Shown one piece after another: positions 52,663 to 59,711 of a stretch of 64,000 bases of DNA. Position numbers and translations under genes: made by a program. The stretch spans positions 1-64,000 of IMG/VR virus record IMGVR_UViG_3300012189_000001, one strand, 5' to 3'. Under the pieces are notes generated by a model. The model did no database searches, was not told the DNA's origin, and saw nothing but the letters and a program-made list of their open reading frames with translations. Source of the DNA: a virus. Positions within the stretch are counted from its first letter, which is position 1. Every line of letters begins with the position of its first letter.

Positions 52663-53457
52663 CTAGTTATCCCCCGGGTGTAAGGCATCATATTGATTCA
52701 ATGCTTTTACGAGCGCGCCAATGGTGAAAGACAGCGTACCACCATTTTCATTAAATACATCAACCACATCCTGAGCTGCGCACAGGAGATCATGCAGTGC
52801 CGAAACCTGCTGCCCCTTCACATATTTCCTCGTTTTATTGACCGCTGCCTTGTGCTCTTTTGCGGCGGCGAGTTCTTCTGGTGTTACTTCCTTGCCTTGC
52901 TTCTTTCCTTCTCGTATAGCCTCGACTGCCTCGACAACACCAACCTCGCCTTGGTGGACAGCTTCTTGGAGCTCCTGCCCCGCCTCAAGGAGCTTTAATC
53001 GCCCATAAACATGAGCCAGCGATTTTCCAATTTTCTGCGCGATCTTCTTGGAATCCCACCCAAAATTTTGCAATCGTAAGAAAGCATGCGCCTCGTCAAG
53101 AGGACTGAGCGACTCTCCCTGATTTGCAATGATGCTGCTAACGATCAAATCGGGAGCAGAGCCATTCTTCTCTAACATAACGGGAACCGCAGATATTTCC
53201 ACACCTTCTTCAATGAGCTGAAGCACAGCCCGAAGCCTTCGCTCACCGTCAATAAGTTCAAGGCCGCTTCCCCGCTCTTTGACAAGAAGCGGCTTCCACT
53301 GAAAAAACCCATGCTCTCGTATGGATGCTACCAAATCCGTAATGTCAAATTGTGTGCGAGGATTCCACCCTTCGCACACAGAGATGGCCTGAGGGTCCAC
53401 CTTAAAAAGATCCGTCTTCCCGACGTAACCTTCAATTTTTAAAATTGATGCGGGCAT
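52663..53457 (-). CDS. ParB-like DNA-binding protein
   Basis: A 264-residue protein with a ParB/Srx N-terminal domain (WNPR near 31-34, GERRLRA at 71-77, NQGESLSPLDEA) and an HTH with KKIAQKIGKSLAHVYGRLKLL around 137-157. The C-terminal third is helical. No ParA partner is present, so it is probably a transcription or replication factor and not a partition system. The start overlaps the stop of a tiny basic protein (TAATG). Confidence 0.8.
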   Translation of the reverse strand: MPASILKIEGYVGKTDLFKVDPQAISVCEGWNPRTQFDITDLVASIREHGFFQWKPLLVKERGSGLELIDGERRLRAVLQLIEEGVEISAVPVMLEKNGSAPDLIVSSIIANQGESLSPLDEAHAFLRLQNFGWDSKKIAQKIGKSLAHVYGRLKLLEAGQELQEAVHQGEVGVVEAVEAIREGKKQGKEVTPEELAAAKEHKAAVNKTRKYVKGQQVSALHDLLCAAQDVVDVFNENGGTLSFTIGALVKALNQYDALHPGDN

Positions 53458-53627
53458 TATTGACCTCTTTTCGCATTAAGGTACTGCTTTTTCGCCTTTT
53501 GATACGCCTGTCGAATCAGGTCAGCGTGTATAGTCTTGCCGTTATTGTCGAGGTAATACGTGCGTGCCTGTAGTGACTTGTCGCCGTATATCACCTTTCT
53601 CAACTTCTTCGCCTTTTTAACGTTAAT
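53457..53627 (-). CDS. 56-residue basic protein, apparent AUU start
   Basis: From the ATT at 53627 the product (initiator counted as Met) is MNVKKAKKLRKVIYGD and on to K-R-G-Q. GGAGG lies 6 nt upstream of the ATT, and the ATT overlaps the stop of the gene before. No ATG or GTG exists at a suitable place; a TTG ten codons in has no ribosome-binding site and would remove the basic K-K-A-K-K segment that small phage proteins of this look begin with. Function unknown. Confidence 0.55.
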   Translation of the reverse strand: MNVKKAKKLRKVIYGDKSLQARTYYLDNNGKTIHADLIRQAYQKAKKQYLNAKRGQ

Positions 53628-53958
53628 AACCCACCTCCACGCTTACTAATTTATCATGCAATTCTATGACCTTTTCAATAACCTCTTCCCTGGTGCGTCC
53701 AAGATCATCGTTGAACCACATTAACTCATTTAATTGTTCTGATGTTACGTGCCCGCACGTATCAGCATATAGGAAAATGGGCTCTGCAGAAAGAGTATGT
53801 CTAAGGCTGTTTGCCAATGCGTACATACCCCACACACAGTACCTATCAATAACATCCTTACCGTATGTCACCGCTACATTATGAAGCGCATTTTGCCCCC
53901 ATGAGATTTTGGGGTCTTTCACAATTGCGAGCCAGCGATCATATTGCTCTTGATTCAT
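53623..53958 (-). CDS. hypothetical protein
   Basis: A 111-residue protein starting MNQEQYDRWLAIVKD. The ATG lies one base after the previous stop, with GAGGG about 8 nt upstream; the frame is open to a GTG at 53994. Helical, with W-F-N-D-D-L-G-R-T-R-E-E. No family recognised. Confidence 0.55.
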   Translation of the reverse strand: MNQEQYDRWLAIVKDPKISWGQNALHNVAVTYGKDVIDRYCVWGMYALANSLRHTLSAEPIFLYADTCGHVTSEQLNELMWFNDDLGRTREEVIEKVIELHDKLVSVEVGY

Positions 53959-53959
53959 G

Positions 53960-54253
53960 CTACACACCCTCGGATCTGCAATCAACTTCGTCACAGTTCT
54001 CTAAAATCTTATCGTAGTCATACCCCATTTTAGAGACGAGAGCTTCGACAAAGAGTCGTGATGCCCGCTCAATCCCTAAAATTTTTGCAATCTCTTCGAC
54101 AATGTACACAAAGCGCGTTGTCGTTGAAAAGGCATGAAGACCTACAGGAGGCTGCGTGTTTTGCAGCATAGCTACCAACCACGTATTGGCGCGCAGTTGG
54201 TCGTCTGACCACATACGCCCTGGCCTTGGAGTAGCATCTTCGTCGTAATGCAT
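53960..54253 (-). CDS. hypothetical protein
   Basis: A 97-residue acidic protein. The middle (FSTTTRFVYIVEEIAKILG) and the end (ALVSKMGYDYDKIL) are helical. AAGGG sets the ATG. Function unknown. Confidence 0.55.
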   Translation of the reverse strand: MHYDEDATPRPGRMWSDDQLRANTWLVAMLQNTQPPVGLHAFSTTTRFVYIVEEIAKILGIERASRLFVEALVSKMGYDYDKILENCDEVDCRSEGV

Positions 54254-54254
54254 G

Positions 54255-54518
54255 TTATTTCCCTTCTTTCAATAGTGTTTGTAAATCTGAGTCCCAGTCT
54301 GTTATCCATTCTTCTTTTATCGACTCTGCTGTTATTACAGGTGTCGGCTCTGCCTCCATAATAAAGCCCTTGCCTGTTTTGACCATATAATGTGCACTAT
54401 AGCTGTCGATAATCTTCAAATAATGAAGTATATTTCCATGCTCATGATATAACATTTGCTTAGGTTCTACAGATGTCATCTGCTGCAAAGAACGACATAC
54501 ACTACAAAAGGCAAACAT
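54255..54518 (-). CDS. hypothetical protein with CxxC
   Basis: An 87-residue product starting MFAFCSVCRSLQQM, with C-S-V-C near the start and an acidic end. It overlaps the stop of the small signal-anchored protein upstream (TAATG at 54518). No family recognised. Confidence 0.55.
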   Translation of the reverse strand: MFAFCSVCRSLQQMTSVEPKQMLYHEHGNILHYLKIIDSYSAHYMVKTGKGFIMEAEPTPVITAESIKEEWITDWDSDLQTLLKEGK

Positions 54519-54676
54519 TATTGTGCACTCCTATTCATTTCTCCACTGGACCAACAAGGCAGTGTGTGTCCTCCCGCTGCCTTACGTACAGCTTCACATT
54601 GTTCCTGAGTTCCAAAAGGTCCAACTGTGTAAGCACCCATATTGATATAAAGAAACCACCACGCAAACACAGTCAT
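54518..54676 (-). CDS. small signal-anchored protein, copy 2
   Basis: A 52-residue peptide starting MTVFAWWFLYINMG. It shares WWFLYINM, YTVGPF-x-TQEQCEA and PCW with the gene just upstream at 54704, clearly a tandem duplicate. It has a short hydrophobic N-terminus, then a polar part with two cysteines. The likely ribosome-binding site (AGGAG) is about 20 nt away, so the start is less certain. Confidence 0.55.
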   Translation of the reverse strand: MTVFAWWFLYINMGAYTVGPFGTQEQCEAVRKAAGGHTLPCWSSGEMNRSAQ

Positions 54677-54703
54677 AAGGATATTAGGGTTGTACACTCC
54701 TAT

Positions 54704-54865
54704 TCATTCTCCCTTGGTCCAACAAGGCGTTGGTGTGTATCCTCTCACTGACGCACGTGCTGCTTCACATTGTTCCTGAGTTTTAAAAGGTCCAACTGTG
54801 TAAGGAGCCATATTGATATAAAGAAACCACCACGTAACCACAATGACACACTTTCGTAAACGCAT
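54704..54865 (-). CDS. small signal-anchored protein, copy 1
   Basis: A 53-residue peptide starting MRLRKCVIVVTWWFLY: basic residues and a hydrophobic stretch like a signal anchor, then Y-T-V-G-P-F-K-T-Q-E-Q-C-E-A-A-R and P-C-W. AGAGG precedes the ATG. The V-G-P-F-x-T-x-x-x-C pattern is seen in small exported proteins. It may modify the infected cell surface; this is inference. Confidence 0.6.
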   Translation of the reverse strand: MRLRKCVIVVTWWFLYINMAPYTVGPFKTQEQCEAARASVRGYTPTPCWTKGE

Positions 54866-54876
54866 CTCATTCCTCT

Positions 54877-56499
54877 CTACCACAAAACGGCTAGTTTAGA
54901 CCCTGGTGAACACAACAGTAGTGAATCTTTTGCACGTGTCAAGCCCACGTAAAATACCCGTCTCATTTCCTCTGCTGCGTCTGAGGACTGCCGTATAGCC
55001 TCATATGCCTGCATGGATATATCAGGGCACATCACCACAGTCGAAGCTTCTGCACCTTTAAGGCTGTGCACAGTTCCCACTATTACTTGTGGTCTCTGTC
55101 GCAATGTCGCGACCCCGCGCCTGTCGATAATCTTCAACACATACTCACGTAGCACATCACTACCCTTACTCATGTGCTCCATATACCAACTAACATCAGG
55201 TTTCGGTACAATGTGTGCGAGTGCTTCTGGGGTAAACCATGAAGGTATCATGTCTGCAATGTCTTCATCAGTCGCTTTATCGGAAAGCGACTCAATTTCT
55301 TTACGCTTCCCCCGTGCTAAAATATTTTCAACAGGGAGGCCCGCTGCCCAGGCTTTAATGTCTCGCACAGACCAGAAACGCGCCTGCTCATTCCATATAA
55401 GGCTATCAGGCCGTGTAAACGCTAACACTCGATCTATCACTGTCAGGCTACCACTGCGACCTTTCGGAAGCGGATTCCACTTCCCGTGGTTTGGCCGACT
55501 TGGGTTGTGGAAAGGGATACCCGCATCGCGCAAACGGGTAATAACAGCATGAAGCATGTAGCCGCATGTCGTCTGAAACATCAGCGTATTGTCATCTTGC
55601 GTATACTGCTCTACAAGACGTTCTATCTCCCCCTGTGAAAACTTTTTAAAACTGCTCGAAAGACGTTGGACACTCCCCTCCACATCACGTGGCACAAAGG
55701 CAATAGGTATCGTCTGCTCGAACCTCTGTGCCCATCTATACGCCTCAGCGTAGACAGCTCTGGACAAGCGATACGATTGCTTTAATCTGTCCTTTACTTC
55801 TACAGTTCCTTCATATTTTAAACACATATTCTGTAAAAGTAGAGGGTCGCTTCCCCTCCAACTGAAGATAGCCTGCTGGCTGTCACCTAAAAAAACAAGA
55901 TGTTCAGCCTTCTCCCCCCACTTCATGAGGAGTTTCATTTCAAGCCCACCCGTATCCTGTGCCTCATCGCACAAGATAACGGCGGGATCTCCCGGTGCTT
56001 TGTCGCAATCTGTATACGCAACCTCGATCAAATCTGTAAAATCAAGATACCCACATTGCTTTTTCCAGTCTGTCCACTTCTCGTAAAAGCCTGCAACACT
56101 CTCAGGCCATTGTGTCATAGGGATACCCATTGTGCGATACCACGATGCCTGAAGCTTCGCGTCATCCCCGTAGGTTTCCCCATCCTTAGACCCATAACTG
56201 TCATCAGTTGTTCCACTATGTGCGGATAGCGCATACGTAGGGTATGCCTCATTCCATTCTTTGACTTTCGCCTCGGCGATGGTTGGCGAGCCAAGGGCTC
56301 TTGAGGCAAAGCCATGCACTGTGCCAAGTTGGCTATATGGTAATGCTACATCACGTGACGCTTGCTTAGCGCCTGCCTTCGTCAACGAGCACACAAGCAC
56401 ACGATCATGCCCATAACGTGTCGTGGCTCTAGCAGCCCACCTTGCACATTCAGTGGTCTTACCACACCCCGGTGGTCCTAATAGGACTGATATTTTCAT
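54877..56499 (-). CDS. UvrD/PcrA-type SF1 helicase
   Basis: A 540-residue enzyme: Walker A GPPGCGKTT at 8-16, Walker B I-L-C-D-E-A-Q-D to 182, GDSQQAIFSWRG at 205-216, TVHSLKGAE and Y-V-G-L-T-R-A-K near the C-terminus. This is the complete set of SF1A motifs in a shorter than usual protein. It would unwind DNA 3' to 5' in replication or repair. Its start overlaps the stop of the nuclease gene upstream. Confidence 0.9.
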   Translation of the reverse strand: MKISVLLGPPGCGKTTECARWAARATTRYGHDRVLVCSLTKAGAKQASRDVALPYSQLGTVHGFASRALGSPTIAEAKVKEWNEAYPTYALSAHSGTTDDSYGSKDGETYGDDAKLQASWYRTMGIPMTQWPESVAGFYEKWTDWKKQCGYLDFTDLIEVAYTDCDKAPGDPAVILCDEAQDTGGLEMKLLMKWGEKAEHLVFLGDSQQAIFSWRGSDPLLLQNMCLKYEGTVEVKDRLKQSYRLSRAVYAEAYRWAQRFEQTIPIAFVPRDVEGSVQRLSSSFKKFSQGEIERLVEQYTQDDNTLMFQTTCGYMLHAVITRLRDAGIPFHNPSRPNHGKWNPLPKGRSGSLTVIDRVLAFTRPDSLIWNEQARFWSVRDIKAWAAGLPVENILARGKRKEIESLSDKATDEDIADMIPSWFTPEALAHIVPKPDVSWYMEHMSKGSDVLREYVLKIIDRRGVATLRQRPQVIVGTVHSLKGAEASTVVMCPDISMQAYEAIRQSSDAAEEMRRVFYVGLTRAKDSLLLCSPGSKLAVLW

Positions 56500-56855
56500 A
56501 ATAAAAAAGTCCCCTGTCGCAAAAGAGCCTGCTCACTTTCAGACAACAGCGGCCAACTCCGCAGTACCCCAATAATTCGTATTACTTCCTCAGCACTGTG
56601 GGCTTCAATGACCATCGCACCAAAAGACCTCATATTGCGTGCCCACGCTTTCTGGAGTGAGGTAGATTCCTTTCCCTGCTGCTTGACCTCGACATACAAC
56701 GAAACAGGCCATGACTGATATGGGACAGGCACCGTAATGTAGAGGTCAGCCTTGCCCGCCTTCCCGTAGGCACCACCATGCGTTTTTTCTACGTTGCATC
56801 CGATGTTTTTCACGTTTTTCATAATGGACTTGACGATGCTGGCTTCGAGAGCCAT
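56496..56855 (-). CDS. VRR-NUC-type nuclease
   Basis: A 119-residue protein with the restriction-like core: G-K-A-D-L-Y (D37), Y-V-E-V-K (E56, K58) and then S-T-S-L-Q-K-A-W. Small stand-alone VRR-NUC proteins of phages cleave branched DNA such as flaps or junctions. It is coupled to the SF1 helicase (ATGA), so the two may act on the same structure. GGAGG precedes the ATG. Confidence 0.75.
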   Translation of the reverse strand: MALEASIVKSIMKNVKNIGCNVEKTHGGAYGKAGKADLYITVPVPYQSWPVSLYVEVKQQGKESTSLQKAWARNMRSFGAMVIEAHSAEEVIRIIGVLRSWPLLSESEQALLRQGTFLL

Positions 56856-56856
56856 G

Positions 56857-57024
56857 TCATTCCTCCAATTGCTCTATACGCTCAAGTAGTTTGTCCTGAA
56901 GCTCCTCAATAGTGACAATACCCTTCTTTAACAACAATTCAATAAGTGTTCCAACACTTTCGGTGAGCAATTCTTGCTGCGAAAGGTGCTTTATGCGCTT
57001 CTCCATATCGTACAGCGGTATCAT
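56857..57024 (-). CDS. 55-residue helical protein
   Basis: Starts MIPLYDMEKRIKHL behind AGGAG and the previous stop. It is two helices with leucine/isoleucine heptads and ends I-E-Q-L-E-E. Function unknown. Confidence 0.5.
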   Translation of the reverse strand: MIPLYDMEKRIKHLSQQELLTESVGTLIELLLKKGIVTIEELQDKLLERIEQLEE

Positions 57025-57026
57025 AT

Positions 57027-57278
57027 CTACAGCTCCTGTTCTATCATCCACAGACACGTTTCAATAAATAGACGCCTACGTTTTGCCTCGTCACCAGGGT
57101 ATTTTTTCATAGTGAGACACGTGAGCAACAGGCCCATATGACCCGCTAAAACCTGTCCTTCCGTTTTGAGATGATCATAACATCCCTCAAACAATTTCAT
57201 CTGCACGTTTGCAGGCGTATCCTCAGTCGCATCAGTAATAATAAGCGTATCTGTTTCATACCGCACATCATAATCCAT
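57027..57278 (-). CDS. hypothetical protein
   Basis: An 83-residue protein with an acidic beta start and a helical end (AGHMGLLLTCLTMKKYPGDEAKRRRLF). AAGGGG precedes the ATG, immediately after a terminator-like hairpin, so it may be transcribed by read-through. Function unknown. Confidence 0.55.
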   Translation of the reverse strand: MDYDVRYETDTLIITDATEDTPANVQMKLFEGCYDHLKTEGQVLAGHMGLLLTCLTMKKYPGDEAKRRRLFIETCLWMIEQEL

Positions 57279-57290
57279 GAAAACCCCTTG

Positions 57291-57318
57291 AGAGAAAAGG
57301 AGGGGATTTCTCCCCTCC
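57291..57318 (-). terminator. intrinsic terminator/attenuator
   Basis: On the - strand GGAGGGG and CCCCTCC (57312-57318 and 57299-57305) form a 7-bp GC stem with a 6-nt loop followed by TTTTCTCT. It lies between the Cys-rich protein gene and the next, and would reduce expression downstream. Confidence 0.65.
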
Positions 57319-57326
57319 CTCGAAGA

Positions 57327-58061
57327 TTAATACTGTATATCGTCTTCCTGCGCGGTGGGTACCACCGACTTTGCGGTAGGATCAATGACCTCAGTTGATT
57401 CGAAGGTGGGATACGCGAGGCTGCCTGCCAGCATACGCGCATAACCACGCGCAGCATCAGCTACCTCGCCGGTAAGCGGGTAGAGCGTCTTGAAAGCCGC
57501 AACCATACCCAAACCTTGCTTGCGTTTCTCCAGGCTAATACGTGTCATGAGTTGATTAAGAAACTGGCCAGACATGCCCACAGTGTTACGGTATTTCTCG
57601 AAATTGGCAATACTGGTACGCGGCACATTAAACTTCACCGGCATCGTGCGGTCAGGAAAAAGCAGATACACGAAATAGCCAGGATTGCACCCGCCTTGAA
57701 ATTTACCAAGAGGGCACCGCGCACAATCTCCACCAGGATTACCAACACCGTGGCTCCCATCATACGAAACACAATCGGGAGGAGATGCTTGGGGATTTTT
57801 GGTATCGTAGGCCGCACTGTAATATTGCCTCGTTGCGTGTGCATGAAGAATGACCACATCAAGATACTGCATCGGCACTTCGCCGTCTTCTGTTTTCACA
57901 ACATACGACAAAGAGCCCGCGCCGGGGACCCGGATTTGATCAAACTGGAAGGGGTTAAAACCTGTAAGTCCACTCTCGCGTAAACTTGAAATTACGTTAT
58001 TCACGTCAATTTTCTGGATTGCCAAAGTCTCGATACGTGCTAACGCTTTCGATTCAGTCAT
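57327..58061 (-). CDS. Cys-rich conserved phage protein (possible ssDNA-binding)
   Basis: A 244-residue protein from the ATG at 58061 (AAGGA 9 nt upstream; an in-frame ATG at 58097 has a poorer site). The block with C97, GVGNPGGDCARCPLG at 106-119 and C125 is the signature of a phage family found in replication regions, with a later P-V-K-F-N-V-P-R-T-S segment. Members are often thought to bind single-stranded DNA, but this is not established to my knowledge. Gene order next to helicases and polymerase fits replication or recombination. Confidence 0.6.
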   Translation of the reverse strand: MTESKALARIETLAIQKIDVNNVISSLRESGLTGFNPFQFDQIRVPGAGSLSYVVKTEDGEVPMQYLDVVILHAHATRQYYSAAYDTKNPQASPPDCVSYDGSHGVGNPGGDCARCPLGKFQGGCNPGYFVYLLFPDRTMPVKFNVPRTSIANFEKYRNTVGMSGQFLNQLMTRISLEKRKQGLGMVAAFKTLYPLTGEVADAARGYARMLAGSLAYPTFESTEVIDPTAKSVVPTAQEDDIQY

Positions 58062-58112
58062 TGGGATTGATCCTTGTAATTTGTGTTTTCTAACCATTTT
58101 GTTTCTGCCTAC

Positions 58113-58286
58113 TTAGTAAATGGGCTTTGCTAAAAACGTTGAAATCGCTTTAATAGCTCCTTCTATGTCTTCGAGTAAACGCTTGAAGAAGGCCACGCCT
58201 TCCCCATCCCCGTCAATAATAGCCTCGCACAGAGATTCCTGAATGCTACCTCTCTGTTCCCGCAATTCAGCTAACTCATCTATCAT
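58113..58286 (-). CDS. 57-residue helical protein
   Basis: It starts MIDELAELREQRG with GAGGAT upstream. Entirely helical and acidic, with a hydrophobic end (AIKAISTFLAKPIY). Function unknown. Confidence 0.55.
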   Translation of the reverse strand: MIDELAELREQRGSIQESLCEAIIDGDGEGVAFFKRLLEDIEGAIKAISTFLAKPIY

Positions 58287-58318
58287 ACAATATCCTCGTT
58301 CATTTGTCAATAGAAAAA

Positions 58319-58669
58319 TTAACCCCCCATTAGTGGGCTGTACCACTTATCCCCGTCCTCTGTCTCCTCGTACTCTGCCGTCGTCAACGCCTGGTGCAAA
58401 AGCAAAGCCATTCTGTCAACAAGCACTTCATTATCCCTTAATTCATCTTCCCCAAGGAAATGAAAGATGAGATGTAGCATCTCATGGAGGAAGGTCTTCT
58501 CGCTGAGAGACCGTGGACGCTTCAACGAAGCACAATTTTGATTTTGTAGTTCGATCTCATTGCGCGTCATACGCGCTAAGCCGCCTGCCCCCTCCTTTTC
58601 AATCAAATCATCTCGCCACGTCACCACAATACGCTGGCCGAATAATGTAAAGGCTAATGGTATCTTCAC
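58319..58669 (-). CDS. HEMLH metalloprotease-like protein
   Basis: A 116-residue protein. GTG start at 58669 with AGAGG upstream; another GTG at 58690 is possible. The zinc helix FLHEMLHLIFHFLG has H62, E63 and H66, and E81 in a following helix (RDNEVLVDRMA) could be the third ligand. This is the minimal layout of SprT/ImmA-like proteins. In phages such proteins may cleave a repressor or act on DNA-protein crosslinks; neither is shown. Confidence 0.65.
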   Translation of the reverse strand: MKIPLAFTLFGQRIVVTWRDDLIEKEGAGGLARMTRNEIELQNQNCASLKRPRSLSEKTFLHEMLHLIFHFLGEDELRDNEVLVDRMALLLHQALTTAEYEETEDGDKWYSPLMGG

Positions 58670-58673
58670 TCCT

Positions 58674-58838
58674 CTACCTCTTACTTTCACGTGTACAGAT
58701 AAGTATTGCCAGCAAGATCTGCCCTGTACAAAAACCTACCATACCCAGAACTGACCCTGTTGCAACAAGAATTCCTCCACCTAGAAGGTTAACGAGAGCC
58801 AATACTCCTAGTAAATTACGATGTGTCATATCTCGCAT
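58674..58838 (-). CDS. 54-residue two-span membrane protein
   Basis: AAGGG precedes the ATG at 58838. The peptide starts MRDMTHRNLLGVLALVN and has two hydrophobic segments (about 9-26 and 29-48) and a basic end (R-E-S-K-R). It could be a holin-like or envelope protein; it is adjacent to the lipoprotein gene. Confidence 0.55.
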   Translation of the reverse strand: MRDMTHRNLLGVLALVNLLGGGILVATGSVLGMVGFCTGQILLAILICTRESKR

Positions 58839-58848
58839 ATTTTACCCT

Positions 58849-59052
58849 TCAATCGCAATGAATATGAACAAACCCTGTCCCGGTATTCCACGCAGTGCAA
58901 TAGGGGTCACGATATTGCAGCACATAGACCGAACGATGTCTATGGTAATACCCTTCATTGAGACCGTCTGCAAACTGACCCCATTGCTGAGCATTCCAGC
59001 CGCAACCACTTAACGCTAAAAGTAAACTTCCGATGCCCATAATTCGACGCAT
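58849..59052 (-). CDS. small lipoprotein
   Basis: A 67-residue protein with a lipoprotein signal: basic MRR, hydrophobic core and the lipobox L-S-G-C at 14-17. The mature part is 51 residues with tyrosines, tryptophans and two more cysteines. GAGGAAA precedes the ATG. Phage lipoproteins serve as outer spanins or block superinfection. Its start overlaps the end of the HNH gene by 37 nt. Confidence 0.65.
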   Translation of the reverse strand: MRRIMGIGSLLLALSGCGWNAQQWGQFADGLNEGYYHRHRSVYVLQYRDPYCTAWNTGTGFVHIHCD

Positions 59053-59711
59053 GTTTCGATTTCCTCATCTCCATAAGTGTTAATAAATTCCCGCGCCCAT
59101 GCGAGCTTGTCATCTACACGCTGACCAGGTGGTTGACTTGTAGTCCATAGTTCTAAATTCTCTATGCGATTGTCATCTCTGATTCCATTGATGTGATGAA
59201 CGTTTTCCCCCTTCCGCAAAGGACGTCCTAAATATTCAGACATAACTAGTGTGTGCTCAGCTATTTGACCCCATAAACCGGCGTTAGGGTGTTCTTTATA
59301 GTCATACAAAATTACATAACCTAACTTACTCTTATATCTCTCTTTTTTGGTGGGCTTCTCCCATAAAAGACCATCATCCCCATGAGCAAGTTGACGTCTG
59401 TAATGTATATTACAATACCCTTTACTGTAATGATCTTTTAAACAACCATCTACTAGACAGCCAACTAAGCCGTATGTATTACGTGCCTCTAATGTGTCAT
59501 ATAAGCGCATACGCTTGTAATGGACATTGCAGTATCCCTTAGCCTCATGACGTTTACCGCAGTCAGGCACAGCGCAAAAAACAGGGTTGTGCCCATACCG
59601 TGTTTCTGCGCCACCAACAGTTTTACTCTTGCGTAAACGCTGATAATGCATACTGCAATAACCTTTCCCTAAAAGTTTACGGTCGCACCCCTCTACTTGG
59701 CATTGTTTCAT
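59016..59711 (-). CDS. HNH endonuclease with three zinc-finger repeats
   Basis: A 231-residue protein. Three repeats of about 35-45 residues each contain C-x4-C-x7-9-G-Y-C-x2-H-Y-x-R (KGYCSMHYQR, KGYCNVHYKR, KGYCNIHYRR), a likely zinc-finger array for site recognition. The nuclease part has E-H-x-L-V-M-S-E-Y-L-G-R-P-L, then V-H-H-I-N-G and N-R-I-E-N-L-E-L-W. It starts in an overlap with the helicase stop and, unlike the other three HNH genes, has no visible promoter. Confidence 0.85.
   Translation of the reverse strand: MKQCQVEGCDRKLLGKGYCSMHYQRLRKSKTVGGAETRYGHNPVFCAVPDCGKRHEAKGYCNVHYKRMRLYDTLEARNTYGLVGCLVDGCLKDHYSKGYCNIHYRRQLAHGDDGLLWEKPTKKERYKSKLGYVILYDYKEHPNAGLWGQIAEHTLVMSEYLGRPLRKGENVHHINGIRDDNRIENLELWTTSQPPGQRVDDKLAWAREFINTYGDEEIETCVELWASEVYF

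Noticed and set aside
52663-53457. Plasmid-like partition system based on the ParB-like gene
   Set aside because: No ParA ATPase and no obvious parS repeats nearby.
58319-58669. ImmA-type antirepressor partner of the HTH gene at 61457
   Set aside because: The HEMLH motif fits, but the two genes are in different operons and no repressor domain with a cleavage site was seen; not enough to claim a pair.
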